A stretch of 64,000 nucleotides of DNA from an uncultured Aquimarina sp. Lineage in GTDB: Bacteria; Bacteroidota; Bacteroidia; Flavobacteriales; Flavobacteriaceae. The notes beneath the pieces were generated by a model. The model made no database searches. It was given only the letters and a program-made list of their open reading frames with translations, and was not told where the DNA came from. The translations under genes and the position numbers were made by a program. Position 1 is the first letter of the stretch. The number at the start of each line of letters is the position of its first letter. This document shows positions 55,225 through 63,090 of the stretch, in pieces. Location: NCBI GenBank assembly GCA_947498785.1, contig CANMLS010000015.1, positions 1-64,000 of the forward strand. Reading direction: 5' to 3'.

Positions 55225-56163
55225 ATGAAAGAGGGTATATTACTTTGTGGACATGGTAGTCGAAGAAAAGCAGCCATTACTTCCTTTAAAAAATTAGTAA
55301 CGATCCTACAAGAACGTTATCAAAATCATTACGAAGTTGATTACGGTTTTTTAGAATTCAATCATCCTACCTATGAGGCAGCTGTAGAGCGAATGTACCT
55401 CAACGGAATTAGAAAAATATATGCGCTCCCCGTTATTTTATTTGCTGGATCTCATGCCAAAAATGATATTCCCTATGAACTCAATACTATACAAGGATAT
55501 CATGATGATTTAACCATTACAATGGGAAAACACATTGGGGTAAATTCATTTTTATTGGATCTTGCTGTGAAACGAATTCAGGAAACTGAAGCCACATTGA
55601 CCCCAATGGATAGAAAAGAAACCTGTTTAGTTGTTGTTGGTAGAGGCACAACTGACCCCGATGCAAATAGTGATGTATGTAAACTAACCAGTATGCTGTG
55701 GGAAGGAATGGGATTTGGGTTTGCTACTACGGCGTATAGTGGTACAGCATATCCAAAGGTTGATGAATCTCTGCAAATGATAGAAAAACTAGGTTTTAAA
55801 CGTACAATTGTTATTCCTTTTTTCTTTTTTACTGGAGTTTTGCTAGAACGTATTTACGGCCATGTGACAGATATGAATGCAGCCTCAAATCAGGAATATG
55901 AGTATACTGCCCCTTTTGGTACAGATGAACTATTGATGAAAGCTTTTGACGAGCGTTTAGAAGAGGCCAAAACAGGAACTGCTTATATGAACTGTCAACT
56001 CTGTAAATACCGAAAACAAGTAGTAGGCTTCGAACAAGATTATGGTAGAGAACAAGTAGGACATCATCTTAATGTAAAAGGAATTCTTTTTGAAGAAGAT
56101 GAAAAGCCAGGTGAAACTAAAAACTCTTTGGGAAGTAAGATCAAGAAGATGTTAGGGATTTGA
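55225..56163 (+). CDS. cbiX: CbiX-like sirohydrochlorin chelatase
   Basis: A 312-residue, two-domain CbiX/CbiK-family protein. The N-terminal domain begins ILLCGHGSRRKAA (active-site His9) and has LFAGSHAKNDIPYEL (second His). The second domain starts VVVGRGTTDPDANSDVCKLT and has IPFFFFTGVLLERIYGHV. A C-terminal extension, YMNCQLCKYRKQVVGFE, has a CxxC pair that could bind a metal or cluster. It would insert cobalt (or nickel or iron) into sirohydrochlorin. Having both CbiX and CobN in one locus is noteworthy. ATG 55225 is chosen. Confidence 0.88.
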   Translation: MKEGILLCGHGSRRKAAITSFKKLVTILQERYQNHYEVDYGFLEFNHPTYEAAVERMYLNGIRKIYALPVILFAGSHAKNDIPYELNTIQGYHDDLTITMGKHIGVNSFLLDLAVKRIQETEATLTPMDRKETCLVVVGRGTTDPDANSDVCKLTSMLWEGMGFGFATTAYSGTAYPKVDESLQMIEKLGFKRTIVIPFFFFTGVLLERIYGHVTDMNAASNQEYEYTAPFGTDELLMKAFDERLEEAKTGTAYMNCQLCKYRKQVVGFEQDYGREQVGHHLNVKGILFEEDEKPGETKNSLGSKIKKMLGI

Positions 56164-56215
56164 GTTATAAAAGTAGGTGTATAATTAGAGTATAAAGCAA
56201 TTAAACTTCAAACTT

Positions 56216-56617
56216 ATGAATGATTGTATATTCTGCAAAATTGTAAAAGGAGAAGCCAAATCATGGAAAGTATATGAGACAGAAGATACGTATGCTTTTT
56301 TAGATATACATCCAGCAAGCAGATATCATACATTGGTTGTTCCTAAAAAACATTATGCTACTATTTTTGATATCCCAGAGCAAGAGTTATGTGCGTTAAT
56401 TACCTCAGTCAAGAAAGTTTCAAAGCTATTTGAAGAAAAACTAGGGATTCATGATATACAGATTGTTAGCAATTCTGGAGCAGCTGCACAACAAGAAGTA
56501 TTTCATTTGCATTTTCATATTGTTCCTAGAAAAAGAGGAGATGATCAAAATATTAAACGGAACACACACTCAGAATTAGTAAAAGATTTTGATGATATGC
56601 TGGATAAAATCAGATAA
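56216..56617 (+). CDS. HIT-family nucleotide hydrolase
   Basis: A 133-residue histidine-triad protein. CIFCKIVKGE (4-13, CxxC zinc pair), AFLDIHPASRYHTLVVPKKH and the triad HLHFHIVPR (about 98-106) are all present. These enzymes cleave dinucleotide or AMP-amidate substrates. It is the last gene before the bidirectional terminator at 56664 and is probably a housekeeping passenger of the cobalamin operon. Confidence 0.88.
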   Translation: MNDCIFCKIVKGEAKSWKVYETEDTYAFLDIHPASRYHTLVVPKKHYATIFDIPEQELCALITSVKKVSKLFEEKLGIHDIQIVSNSGAAAQQEVFHLHFHIVPRKRGDDQNIKRNTHSELVKDFDDMLDKIR

Positions 56618-56663
56618 AACCGAAATTGTCGACAGTACCGATACCAAAAAAATTTTAAAAAAA

Positions 56664-56701
56664 GTAAAGAACCTAGACATACAAATAACTAGATTCTTTA
56701 C
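56664..56701 (-). terminator. Bidirectional terminator between HIT and serine-hydrolase genes
   Basis: GTAAAGAACCTAG and CTAGATTCTTTAC pair over 12 of 13 positions around a 12-nt loop. On the minus strand a long T-tract follows (complement of the A-rich stretch at 56646-56663), a strong factor-independent terminator for the leftward gene. It also stops the rightward HIT transcript. Confidence 0.8.
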
Positions 56702-56727
56702 ATCTATTTGTTCTGGAATTCTTTAAA

Positions 56728-58026
56728 CTAATACTGATCCATATATATTTCTAAGGTTTCCAAAATTTTATTAATTGGTGTCGAAACATCGGGATTGAGT
56801 ACTGCATCTTCTAATATATTAGTCATAAAATAATATCCCTTATTTGTAGTAGGATTAAAAAGGCAAGTCGTAACAATTCCTAGACCCCCTCCTGAATGTT
56901 CAATATTACCTTTGTTATTAATAATCCAAAATAATCCCCCCGCCGTATCTTTTATTTCTTCATGAGTTGCTTGGTGGATAAATATTTCTTTATAATGCTC
57001 TGCTGATAATAATTTCCCTTTTCCATTATACCCTTTAATCATTTCTATAAAATACCTGTTAAAGTCTGAATTGTTTGTTGTTAATTCCCCAGACGCTACA
57101 GTTATTCTAGTATAGTTGGGGGTTTTTAAATCTTTATTCAAATATAGTGTAGCATGGGTATCAGCAGTTATGTTATCTTTTCCCCAACTGGTCATATTCA
57201 TTTCTAAAGGTTTAAATATGTATAGGCGTGTATATTCTTCATAAGAAATACCTGTTGCGTGTTCTATAACATATGCTGCTAAATTTGAAGCCATATTACT
57301 ATATTCATATTTTTCTCCCGGAGCATTCATTGAAAAATTAGAGACGTCATACCATTCGCCATCTGTAGCAAGTGCTTTTTCTAAATAGGTAGCATCATCC
57401 ATATCAACATTTGCTTTTACAAAGTCAAAAAAGGGTTTGGATTCTGGAGGATAAATAGAAAAATCAATTTCAGAAAGATTTTCAAAAATATAAGACCTAT
57501 AATCTATTTCTTGAACTCCTTTAATTCCTGAAGTATGTGTGGCTAAATGGCGGATGGTGATAGGTTTTTCTAAATGATGTGGATGTTTTACTTCAAAAGG
57601 TAAATATTGATTAATGTCGGTATCCAAATCAAGTTTTTCTTGCTCAACAGCTTTCATTAACGCTAACGCAATAACCGTTTTAGAGATGGATGCAATAGCT
57701 TGTGTAGTATATTCTGTATATTTTTTGTCTTCCTTTGTATCAGCATATCCAAATGAATTTTGATATAAAACATCACTATCATCTATAATGGATACAGAAA
57801 ATCCAACTAGAGGTGATGACTTGTATAATTGTTCTAATTCGAAATTTAATTCTTTATCTTTCTTTGAAACGATATCATCTGATTGACAAGACTGCATCAT
57901 AAAAAGAATAGATAATAATATTGCCTGTTGTATCTTTTTTAGATTCCATCCGAACAGAAAAGAGTTCCTATTTTGAAATTTGAAGTTAGAAAGATTAATA
58001 TTTGTTTCTTTTAAAAAAATATACAT
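56728..58026 (-). CDS. Serine hydrolase, beta-lactamase/class C-like lipoprotein
   Basis: A 432-residue protein of the serine beta-lactamase-like superfamily. It has SxxK in AIASISKTVIALALM, YxN in YEYSNMASNL, and the HxG-type motif IEHSGGGLGIV. The first about 35 residues are atypical and precede a lipobox (LFMMQSC), so the annotated start may be too early. Likely substrates are D-amino-acid-containing peptides or esters. It stands alone between the cobalamin operon and a repeat region. Confidence 0.82.
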   Translation of the reverse strand: MYIFLKETNINLSNFKFQNRNSFLFGWNLKKIQQAILLSILFMMQSCQSDDIVSKKDKELNFELEQLYKSSPLVGFSVSIIDDSDVLYQNSFGYADTKEDKKYTEYTTQAIASISKTVIALALMKAVEQEKLDLDTDINQYLPFEVKHPHHLEKPITIRHLATHTSGIKGVQEIDYRSYIFENLSEIDFSIYPPESKPFFDFVKANVDMDDATYLEKALATDGEWYDVSNFSMNAPGEKYEYSNMASNLAAYVIEHATGISYEEYTRLYIFKPLEMNMTSWGKDNITADTHATLYLNKDLKTPNYTRITVASGELTTNNSDFNRYFIEMIKGYNGKGKLLSAEHYKEIFIHQATHEEIKDTAGGLFWIINNKGNIEHSGGGLGIVTTCLFNPTTNKGYYFMTNILEDAVLNPDVSTPINKILETLEIYMDQY

Positions 58027-58257
58027 AATGTTTTTTTATTAATTTATTAGATAACAAATCAATAAAAAACTACATTCTTAGATGTACCAATAGAAGCATT
58101 GGTTCACTTTTCTTTAAAAAAATAACATTGGCTTGGATTCGATATTATAAAATTAAATTAGATACAATCTAAAAACAATACCACATTACTACTAGGGAAG
58201 TGCGAATATGAAAACCTTTAAATGAATTAAATCCTTGTTATTACTGATCCGTGCACA

Positions 58258-58340
58258 GTGTTGAGGTGTCAGCGCGCCGCTGAAACCTCCCCTTGTTGCG
58301 TAAGTTGGTTTCACCCCTGTGCTGGAGGGGCTAGGTATAC
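58258..58340. other. GC-rich foldable element of unknown nature
   Basis: In otherwise AT-rich DNA, 58263-58289 forms a long hairpin: GAGGT, mismatch, TCAGCG, loop CGC, CGCTGA, mismatch, ACCTC. A second stem is CCCCT (58314-58318) with AGGGG (58326-58330), and AGGGG could instead pair with CCCCT at 58289-58293, so alternative folds exist. There is no coding frame. It could be a structured RNA or a repeat-family member. Confidence 0.4.
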
Positions 58341-58374
58341 CGCTGATCGATAAAACTAGTTATTTTATGAATAG

Positions 58375-58409
58375 TAGACCTGTCAGGTTTTTAAAACCTG
58401 ACAGGTCTA
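58375..58409. repeat. REP-type palindrome, copy 1
   Basis: A perfect 17-bp inverted repeat (TAGACCTGTCAGGTTTT, centre T, complement). The core GACCTGTCAGG recurs at 58764 and 59263. REP hairpins of this kind are mobilised by RAYT transposases, and a RAYT remnant lies between copies 1 and 2. Confidence 0.85.
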
Positions 58410-58454
58410 TATCGCTTTATTACTCAAATGTCAATTCGCTCAATTTTTCATCTT

Positions 58455-58757
58455 TTATTTAATTCTCTTAAAAGGTCTCTGAAATAAACTTCCTACTCTA
58501 TCATACTTTTTATTAAATGCCTTAGTATACGCGCTAAAAAAATTAGAAAAACTCTGTGAAGGATTTGTAACATCTGCCTTTATTTCAACTAAAATATGGA
58601 AATGATTTTTAAGTAAACAGTAGCTATAAACTCTTGTTATTGGGAGGATATACTTTTTTAGTAATTTTAAAAAAACAAAAATAATTCTGTTTTTCTAGAA
58701 AAATATCTTGTTTATTATTTCCTCGATTATAAATATGATTCTGCTCTAGTATTTCCA
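58455..58757 (-). pseudogene. Decayed RAYT (REP-associated tyrosine transposase)
   Basis: Minus-strand translation gives NHIYNRGNNKQDIFLEKQNY, then, after a frameshift in an A-rich run, KKYILPITRVYSYCLLKNHF, HILVEIK, FSNFFSAYTKAFNKKYDRVG and SLFQRPFKRIK. NRGNN and the HUH metal site HFHILV are the signature of Y1/RAYT transposases. The frameshift and lack of a proper start make it inactive. It is flanked by REP palindromes, as expected for its mobilising unit. Confidence 0.8.
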
Positions 58758-58763
58758 AAATTG

Positions 58764-58816
58764 TTATTGTTTTAGACCTGTCAGGTTTTAAAAACCTGAC
58801 AGGTCTAAAACAATAA
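58764..58816. repeat. REP-type palindrome, copy 2
   Basis: The longest copy: a perfect 26-bp inverted repeat with a 1-base centre at 58790. The core is the same GACCTGTCAGGTTTT as copy 1. It lies directly upstream of the RAYT remnant on that gene's strand. Confidence 0.85.
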
Positions 58817-58818
58817 GA

Positions 58819-59157
58819 CAGTTCACAACTCATAATAACTGGTTTTTAACTGCTTAGAAGAGGTAAAAGACCGTTTTGAAGAGGTTCTTTAAGGGGTGAG
58901 GGTGGTTCTGAACCTCCTCGAAGGGGTTCTAAACCCCTTATAAATGCCTTTTTACTCTTTGGAAATACTTATCATAGTGGTTCGAAGCAGTTCACAACTT
59001 ATAATAATTGGTCTTTAAACGTTTAGAAAGAGTAAAAGACCGCTTTGAGGGGGTTCTTTAAGGGGTTAAGGGTGGTTCTGAACCTCTTCGAAGGAGTTCT
59101 AAACCCCTTATAAATATCTTTTTACCCCTTGGAAGTACTTATTATAGTGGTTCGAAG
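58819..59157. repeat. Two tandem copies of a 169-bp non-coding repeat
   Basis: Copy A begins CAGTTCACAACTCATAATAA at 58819 and copy B begins CAGTTCACAACTTATAATAA at 58988. Each contains AAAAGACCG, GGTTCTTTAAGGGGT, a GGTGGTTCTGAACC hairpin and TTCTAAACCCCTTATAAAT, and ends TAGTGGTTCGAAG. A partial, degraded third copy may start at 59158. No protein frame is conserved between the copies. Confidence 0.7.
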
Positions 59158-59262
59158 CAGCATTTAACCTATTATAACCTATAACGTATCCTTTCGAAAG
59201 GATAAAAAACCTATTAAACGGTATTAAATAATTTATCATGATATAGATTCTAGTCTATAGTA

Positions 59263-59293
59263 GACCACTCAGGTTTTTAAAACCTGACAGGTC
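59263..59293. repeat. REP-type palindrome, copy 3 (degenerate)
   Basis: GACC, AC, TCAGGTTTT, centre T, AAAACCTGA, CA, GGTC: the same palindrome with a 2-base mismatch. It lies 50 bp downstream of cobN on the minus strand and may help terminate it. Confidence 0.75.
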
Positions 59294-59343
59294 TGTTTAT
59301 CAAATTACTCAAAATGTATCCAATAGTAATTCAAAATCAGAAA

Positions 59344-62300
59344 CTATTCTATCAATCCTTCTCCTTCTAGATATAAGCTTTCCAATTCTTGTTTGATCTC
59401 ATCAGATGGATTTGCCCACATCCCACGTTGTATGGCTTCGAGCAGACGTTCACTCATATCTTTTAAAGCCCATGGATTATTTTGTTGTATAAACTCCTTG
59501 TTTTCTGGTGTTAATAGATAACTTTCGGTAATACCTTCGTACATAAAATCATCAATGAGATTAGTAGTTGCGTCATAAGCAAATAAATAATCCAAGGTAG
59601 CAGCCATTTCAAATGCTCCTTTATATCCATGTCGTTGTACACCTTTAATCCATTTTGGATTAATCACTCGAGATCGATATACCTTTAAAAGTTCTTCTTT
59701 TAGGGTTTTTACTTTAGGAGTTTCGGGTCTTGAATTGTCTCCAAAATAAATCTCGGCATTATCCCCTTTTACCGTTTTCACTGCATTTGCTAATCCACCA
59801 TGAAACTGGTAATAATCATCACTATCCAAAATATCGTGTTCTCTATTATCTTGATTCTGCATTACAATTTGCATCGCTTGTAATCGATTCTGAAAAGATT
59901 CATGAGCAGATACTCCCTTTTTTGAATTCCCATATGCATAACCACTCCAGTTAATATACACTTTGGCGAGATCTTCCTGAGTTTGCCAGTTTTTTTCATC
60001 AATCACAGCTTGTAGCCCTGCTCCATAAGCGCCAGGTTTGGATCCAAAAACACGGTATAAGGCCCGTTGTGAAGCTTCTGACTCTGGTAACCCTTGTGTT
60101 TGCCATTGTTGTTGTTCTGTTAAAAAACGTTTACGGATTGGATTATCTTCGAGAGGTTCGTCTAGATTTGCCAATCGCGTAACTACAGCATTAAAAAGAT
60201 TAATCACATCTGGGAAAGCGTCTCTAAAAAAACCTGAGATACGCAAGGTAACATCCACTCTAGGCCTTCCTAATTTGATCAAAGGAATGACTTCAAAATC
60301 AGTGACTCTGCGGTTTACATTTTTCCAAATAGGGCGAACTCCCATCAAAGCAAATGCCTGAGCAATATCATCTCCTCCTGTACGCATAGTCGATGTACCC
60401 CATACAGAAATCCCAATAGTTTCAGGATAATCTCCATTTTCCTGTAAGTATCGATCAATAATCAATTGCGCACTTTTTTCACCTAATCGATACGCAGTTT
60501 CGGTAGGAATGGTTCGTACATCCACAGAGTAAAAATTTCGTCCGGTAGGTAATAGATCTAATCGACCACGTGTTGGTGCTCCCGAAGGTCCAGATGGGAC
60601 ATATCGACCTTTTAATCCAGAGAGTAAAAAATTTAATTCATCGGTTGTTTTTTGAACTTTCAGCAAGGTGTTAGATTTGATATGAACTAACAACTGAGCC
60701 GTCAAAGGGTATTGATCTGGTAATTTGTTTTTTTCTAAATAAACAACCAATAAGCGCTTCACAATACTTTCTAATTGAGCGACTACCTGTCCTGCTGTTT
60801 TACAAAATACTTCTTCGATAGTAAGTTCCATAACTTCCGTATATGGAATTTCTAATATGGTTTTCTTAATGTTCAGATCTTCAGCTAGTAACTGTGTAAT
60901 TCCTTTTTGTCCATATCCTGGTACACGATGCAATGCAATTAATAGATCGATCAATTGTTCATCAACTGGTGCTTTTCCAAAAATATGCAACCCATCTCTA
61001 ATTTGTGCTTCTTTCAATTCACATAAATACCCATCTAATTTTACCAGTAATTCATCTACATCATCAGATGTGATTCCTAAATCTACATTCAGTTTTGTTT
61101 TTTTAACCAGTACAGCGATTTCTTTTTCTAATGCACGAGATCGTTTAGGGTCTAAAGAAGCAGCTTCATAGTACTCATCTACCAGATGTTCTAACTTCAT
61201 CAGGCTACCATAACTTTCTGCGCGAGTCATTGGTGGAATAAGATGATCTATAATTACTGCCTGATTTCTTCGTTTTGCTTGTGTTCCTTCCCCTGGATCA
61301 TTAATGATAAAAGGGTAAAAATGCGGTAATGCTCCAAACACTGCTGCCGGAAAGCAGGTTTCAGGATCTAGTGATACACTCTTGCCAGGTAACCATTCTA
61401 GATTACCATGTTTTCCTAAATGGATCACCGCATCGGTTTTGTATGCTGTTTGTAACCAAAAATAATAGGCCAAATATTGATAGGTTGGAGGCAAATCAGG
61501 AGAATGATATATAGCTTGTGGATCTTGATTATACCCTCTGGAAGGCTGAATACTTACGAAGACATTTCCCAATAAAAATCCTGAAACTATGAATCCTTTT
61601 TCTGTAAAATATGGATCATCTTCTAGGGAGCCCCATTGTTCGGTTACTTTATTTTTAAGTTCATCTGATAAGGTCGAAAAACATTGTTGAAATACATCAT
61701 GATTTAATACCAAAGCATGAGGTCTGGTCATTGTTGTGGTTACATCGTTGGTAGTTACTTGTGTAATCCAATGCATGATCTCTGTTCCGCTTTTTGGTAA
61801 TTGCTCACCCACATGATATCCTTCAGCTTTAAGTGCATCTAATAAAACGATACAGCTTTCGGGAGTATCAAGTCCTACTCCGTTGGCTAAACGACTATCT
61901 TTATTAGGATAGTTGGGTAAAATAATGGCTATTTTCTTTTCACTATTTTTTTTATATTGTAATGTCGTCCATCGCAGTGCTAATTCTGCCATGAATTCGC
62001 AGGCAGGAGTATAGGCTTCATATTTTAGAATAGAACTGTCAGTAAGTGTATCCTTTTCTATTTCTTTTTTAAAAGATACTGCACGGCCTATAATACGTCC
62101 GTCAATTTCTGGCAATGCAATATTCATGGCAATATCTGTAGGAGGCAATCCAAAAAGGCCATCCTCCCAAACATCTTTGTTGGATGTAGAAAATATAGCT
62201 TGTAATACAGGGACCTTTAGATTTTCAAAAATAAAAGGGGATCCATCCATTGGTTTGATTGTAAACCCTGTAGTGTTAATAATTGTATGAACTTCTCGTT

Positions 62301-63090
62301 TCCCAGAATACGTCATTAATTGTTCTACTTGCTCTACTAGTTTTGCATCTCTTAAGTTACTGGCAAAAACTACAAAAGTATTCATTCCTCGAGCGTGTAA
62401 TGCTTTACTCATCTCATGTATTGGGACTACATTATCTGAAAGATAATGAGTGCGATATGCTAATACTGCCACGTTAGGTTTGTCAGTATCCAAAGAAGTT
62501 TCTAAAGCTTCTTGGGTAAGCATTCCTTTATCCGCAGTATATAGAAAAGTATCAGCTATGGATTGAGCTGGAGTGATAGTGAGTTTTGCATCAAAAAAGG
62601 TATGCCGTAGGTAATTGAAAAGTGCAATAGTATTTTCTTTTCCTCCTTCTTGTAAATATTGCCTGCACTGGTGCACAATATGAATATCCGCAGAGGATAA
62701 TTTCATCAATTCAAAATCGGGTTCATGAGCTGGCAAAAATAGGATAGTATTGCCAATTCGTTCTTGCAATGCGACCAAGGATTCTACCAAATATTTATAG
62801 TAACTAATTCCTCCCAGCATACTACATACGATCACTTTGGCCTTTTCAAGCACTTCTTCCAGATAGGTGTCGATTGTTAATTCTTGTTTTAGGTATACCA
62901 AATTGGTCATACGCAAACTCGGCAAGGATTCTCCATCTATTTCGTACAATTGTTTATATGCCTCATTCAGCGTATGAATTTCGGTATCTCCGGCACTTAA
63001 AAATACAATATCGCCCGGTTGTTGATCTATATAAAAAATTTCATCATCATTAGGATTCCATCCACCAGGTATGGTTGCGACTAAATGCAT
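59344..63090 (-). CDS. cobN: Aerobic-type cobaltochelatase, CobN subunit
   Basis: A 1248-residue protein. The ATG at 63090 is preferred over a TTG at 63117. It has the full CobN/BchH layout: N-terminal helical part (about 1-120), P-loop-like and Rossmann region, VIHLGKHGNLEWLPGKSVSL (about 560-580, the metal/porphyrin site), PGEGTQAKRRNQAVIIDHLI, RKRFLTEQQQWQ and the C-terminal GGLANAVKTVKGDNAEIYFG region. It inserts cobalt in the aerobic B12 route with ATPase subunits (CobS/CobT or ChlD/ChlI) not seen here. It overlaps the upstream cobB by 10 nt. Confidence 0.92.
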   Translation of the reverse strand: MHLVATIPGGWNPNDDEIFYIDQQPGDIVFLSAGDTEIHTLNEAYKQLYEIDGESLPSLRMTNLVYLKQELTIDTYLEEVLEKAKVIVCSMLGGISYYKYLVESLVALQERIGNTILFLPAHEPDFELMKLSSADIHIVHQCRQYLQEGGKENTIALFNYLRHTFFDAKLTITPAQSIADTFLYTADKGMLTQEALETSLDTDKPNVAVLAYRTHYLSDNVVPIHEMSKALHARGMNTFVVFASNLRDAKLVEQVEQLMTYSGKREVHTIINTTGFTIKPMDGSPFIFENLKVPVLQAIFSTSNKDVWEDGLFGLPPTDIAMNIALPEIDGRIIGRAVSFKKEIEKDTLTDSSILKYEAYTPACEFMAELALRWTTLQYKKNSEKKIAIILPNYPNKDSRLANGVGLDTPESCIVLLDALKAEGYHVGEQLPKSGTEIMHWITQVTTNDVTTTMTRPHALVLNHDVFQQCFSTLSDELKNKVTEQWGSLEDDPYFTEKGFIVSGFLLGNVFVSIQPSRGYNQDPQAIYHSPDLPPTYQYLAYYFWLQTAYKTDAVIHLGKHGNLEWLPGKSVSLDPETCFPAAVFGALPHFYPFIINDPGEGTQAKRRNQAVIIDHLIPPMTRAESYGSLMKLEHLVDEYYEAASLDPKRSRALEKEIAVLVKKTKLNVDLGITSDDVDELLVKLDGYLCELKEAQIRDGLHIFGKAPVDEQLIDLLIALHRVPGYGQKGITQLLAEDLNIKKTILEIPYTEVMELTIEEVFCKTAGQVVAQLESIVKRLLVVYLEKNKLPDQYPLTAQLLVHIKSNTLLKVQKTTDELNFLLSGLKGRYVPSGPSGAPTRGRLDLLPTGRNFYSVDVRTIPTETAYRLGEKSAQLIIDRYLQENGDYPETIGISVWGTSTMRTGGDDIAQAFALMGVRPIWKNVNRRVTDFEVIPLIKLGRPRVDVTLRISGFFRDAFPDVINLFNAVVTRLANLDEPLEDNPIRKRFLTEQQQWQTQGLPESEASQRALYRVFGSKPGAYGAGLQAVIDEKNWQTQEDLAKVYINWSGYAYGNSKKGVSAHESFQNRLQAMQIVMQNQDNREHDILDSDDYYQFHGGLANAVKTVKGDNAEIYFGDNSRPETPKVKTLKEELLKVYRSRVINPKWIKGVQRHGYKGAFEMAATLDYLFAYDATTNLIDDFMYEGITESYLLTPENKEFIQQNNPWALKDMSERLLEAIQRGMWANPSDEIKQELESLYLEGEGLIE

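Noticed and set aside
58624..58833. A 69-codon minus-strand frame as an intact small gene.
   Set aside because: Its first third is simply translation through the REP palindrome, and the rest is the start of the frameshifted RAYT transposase.
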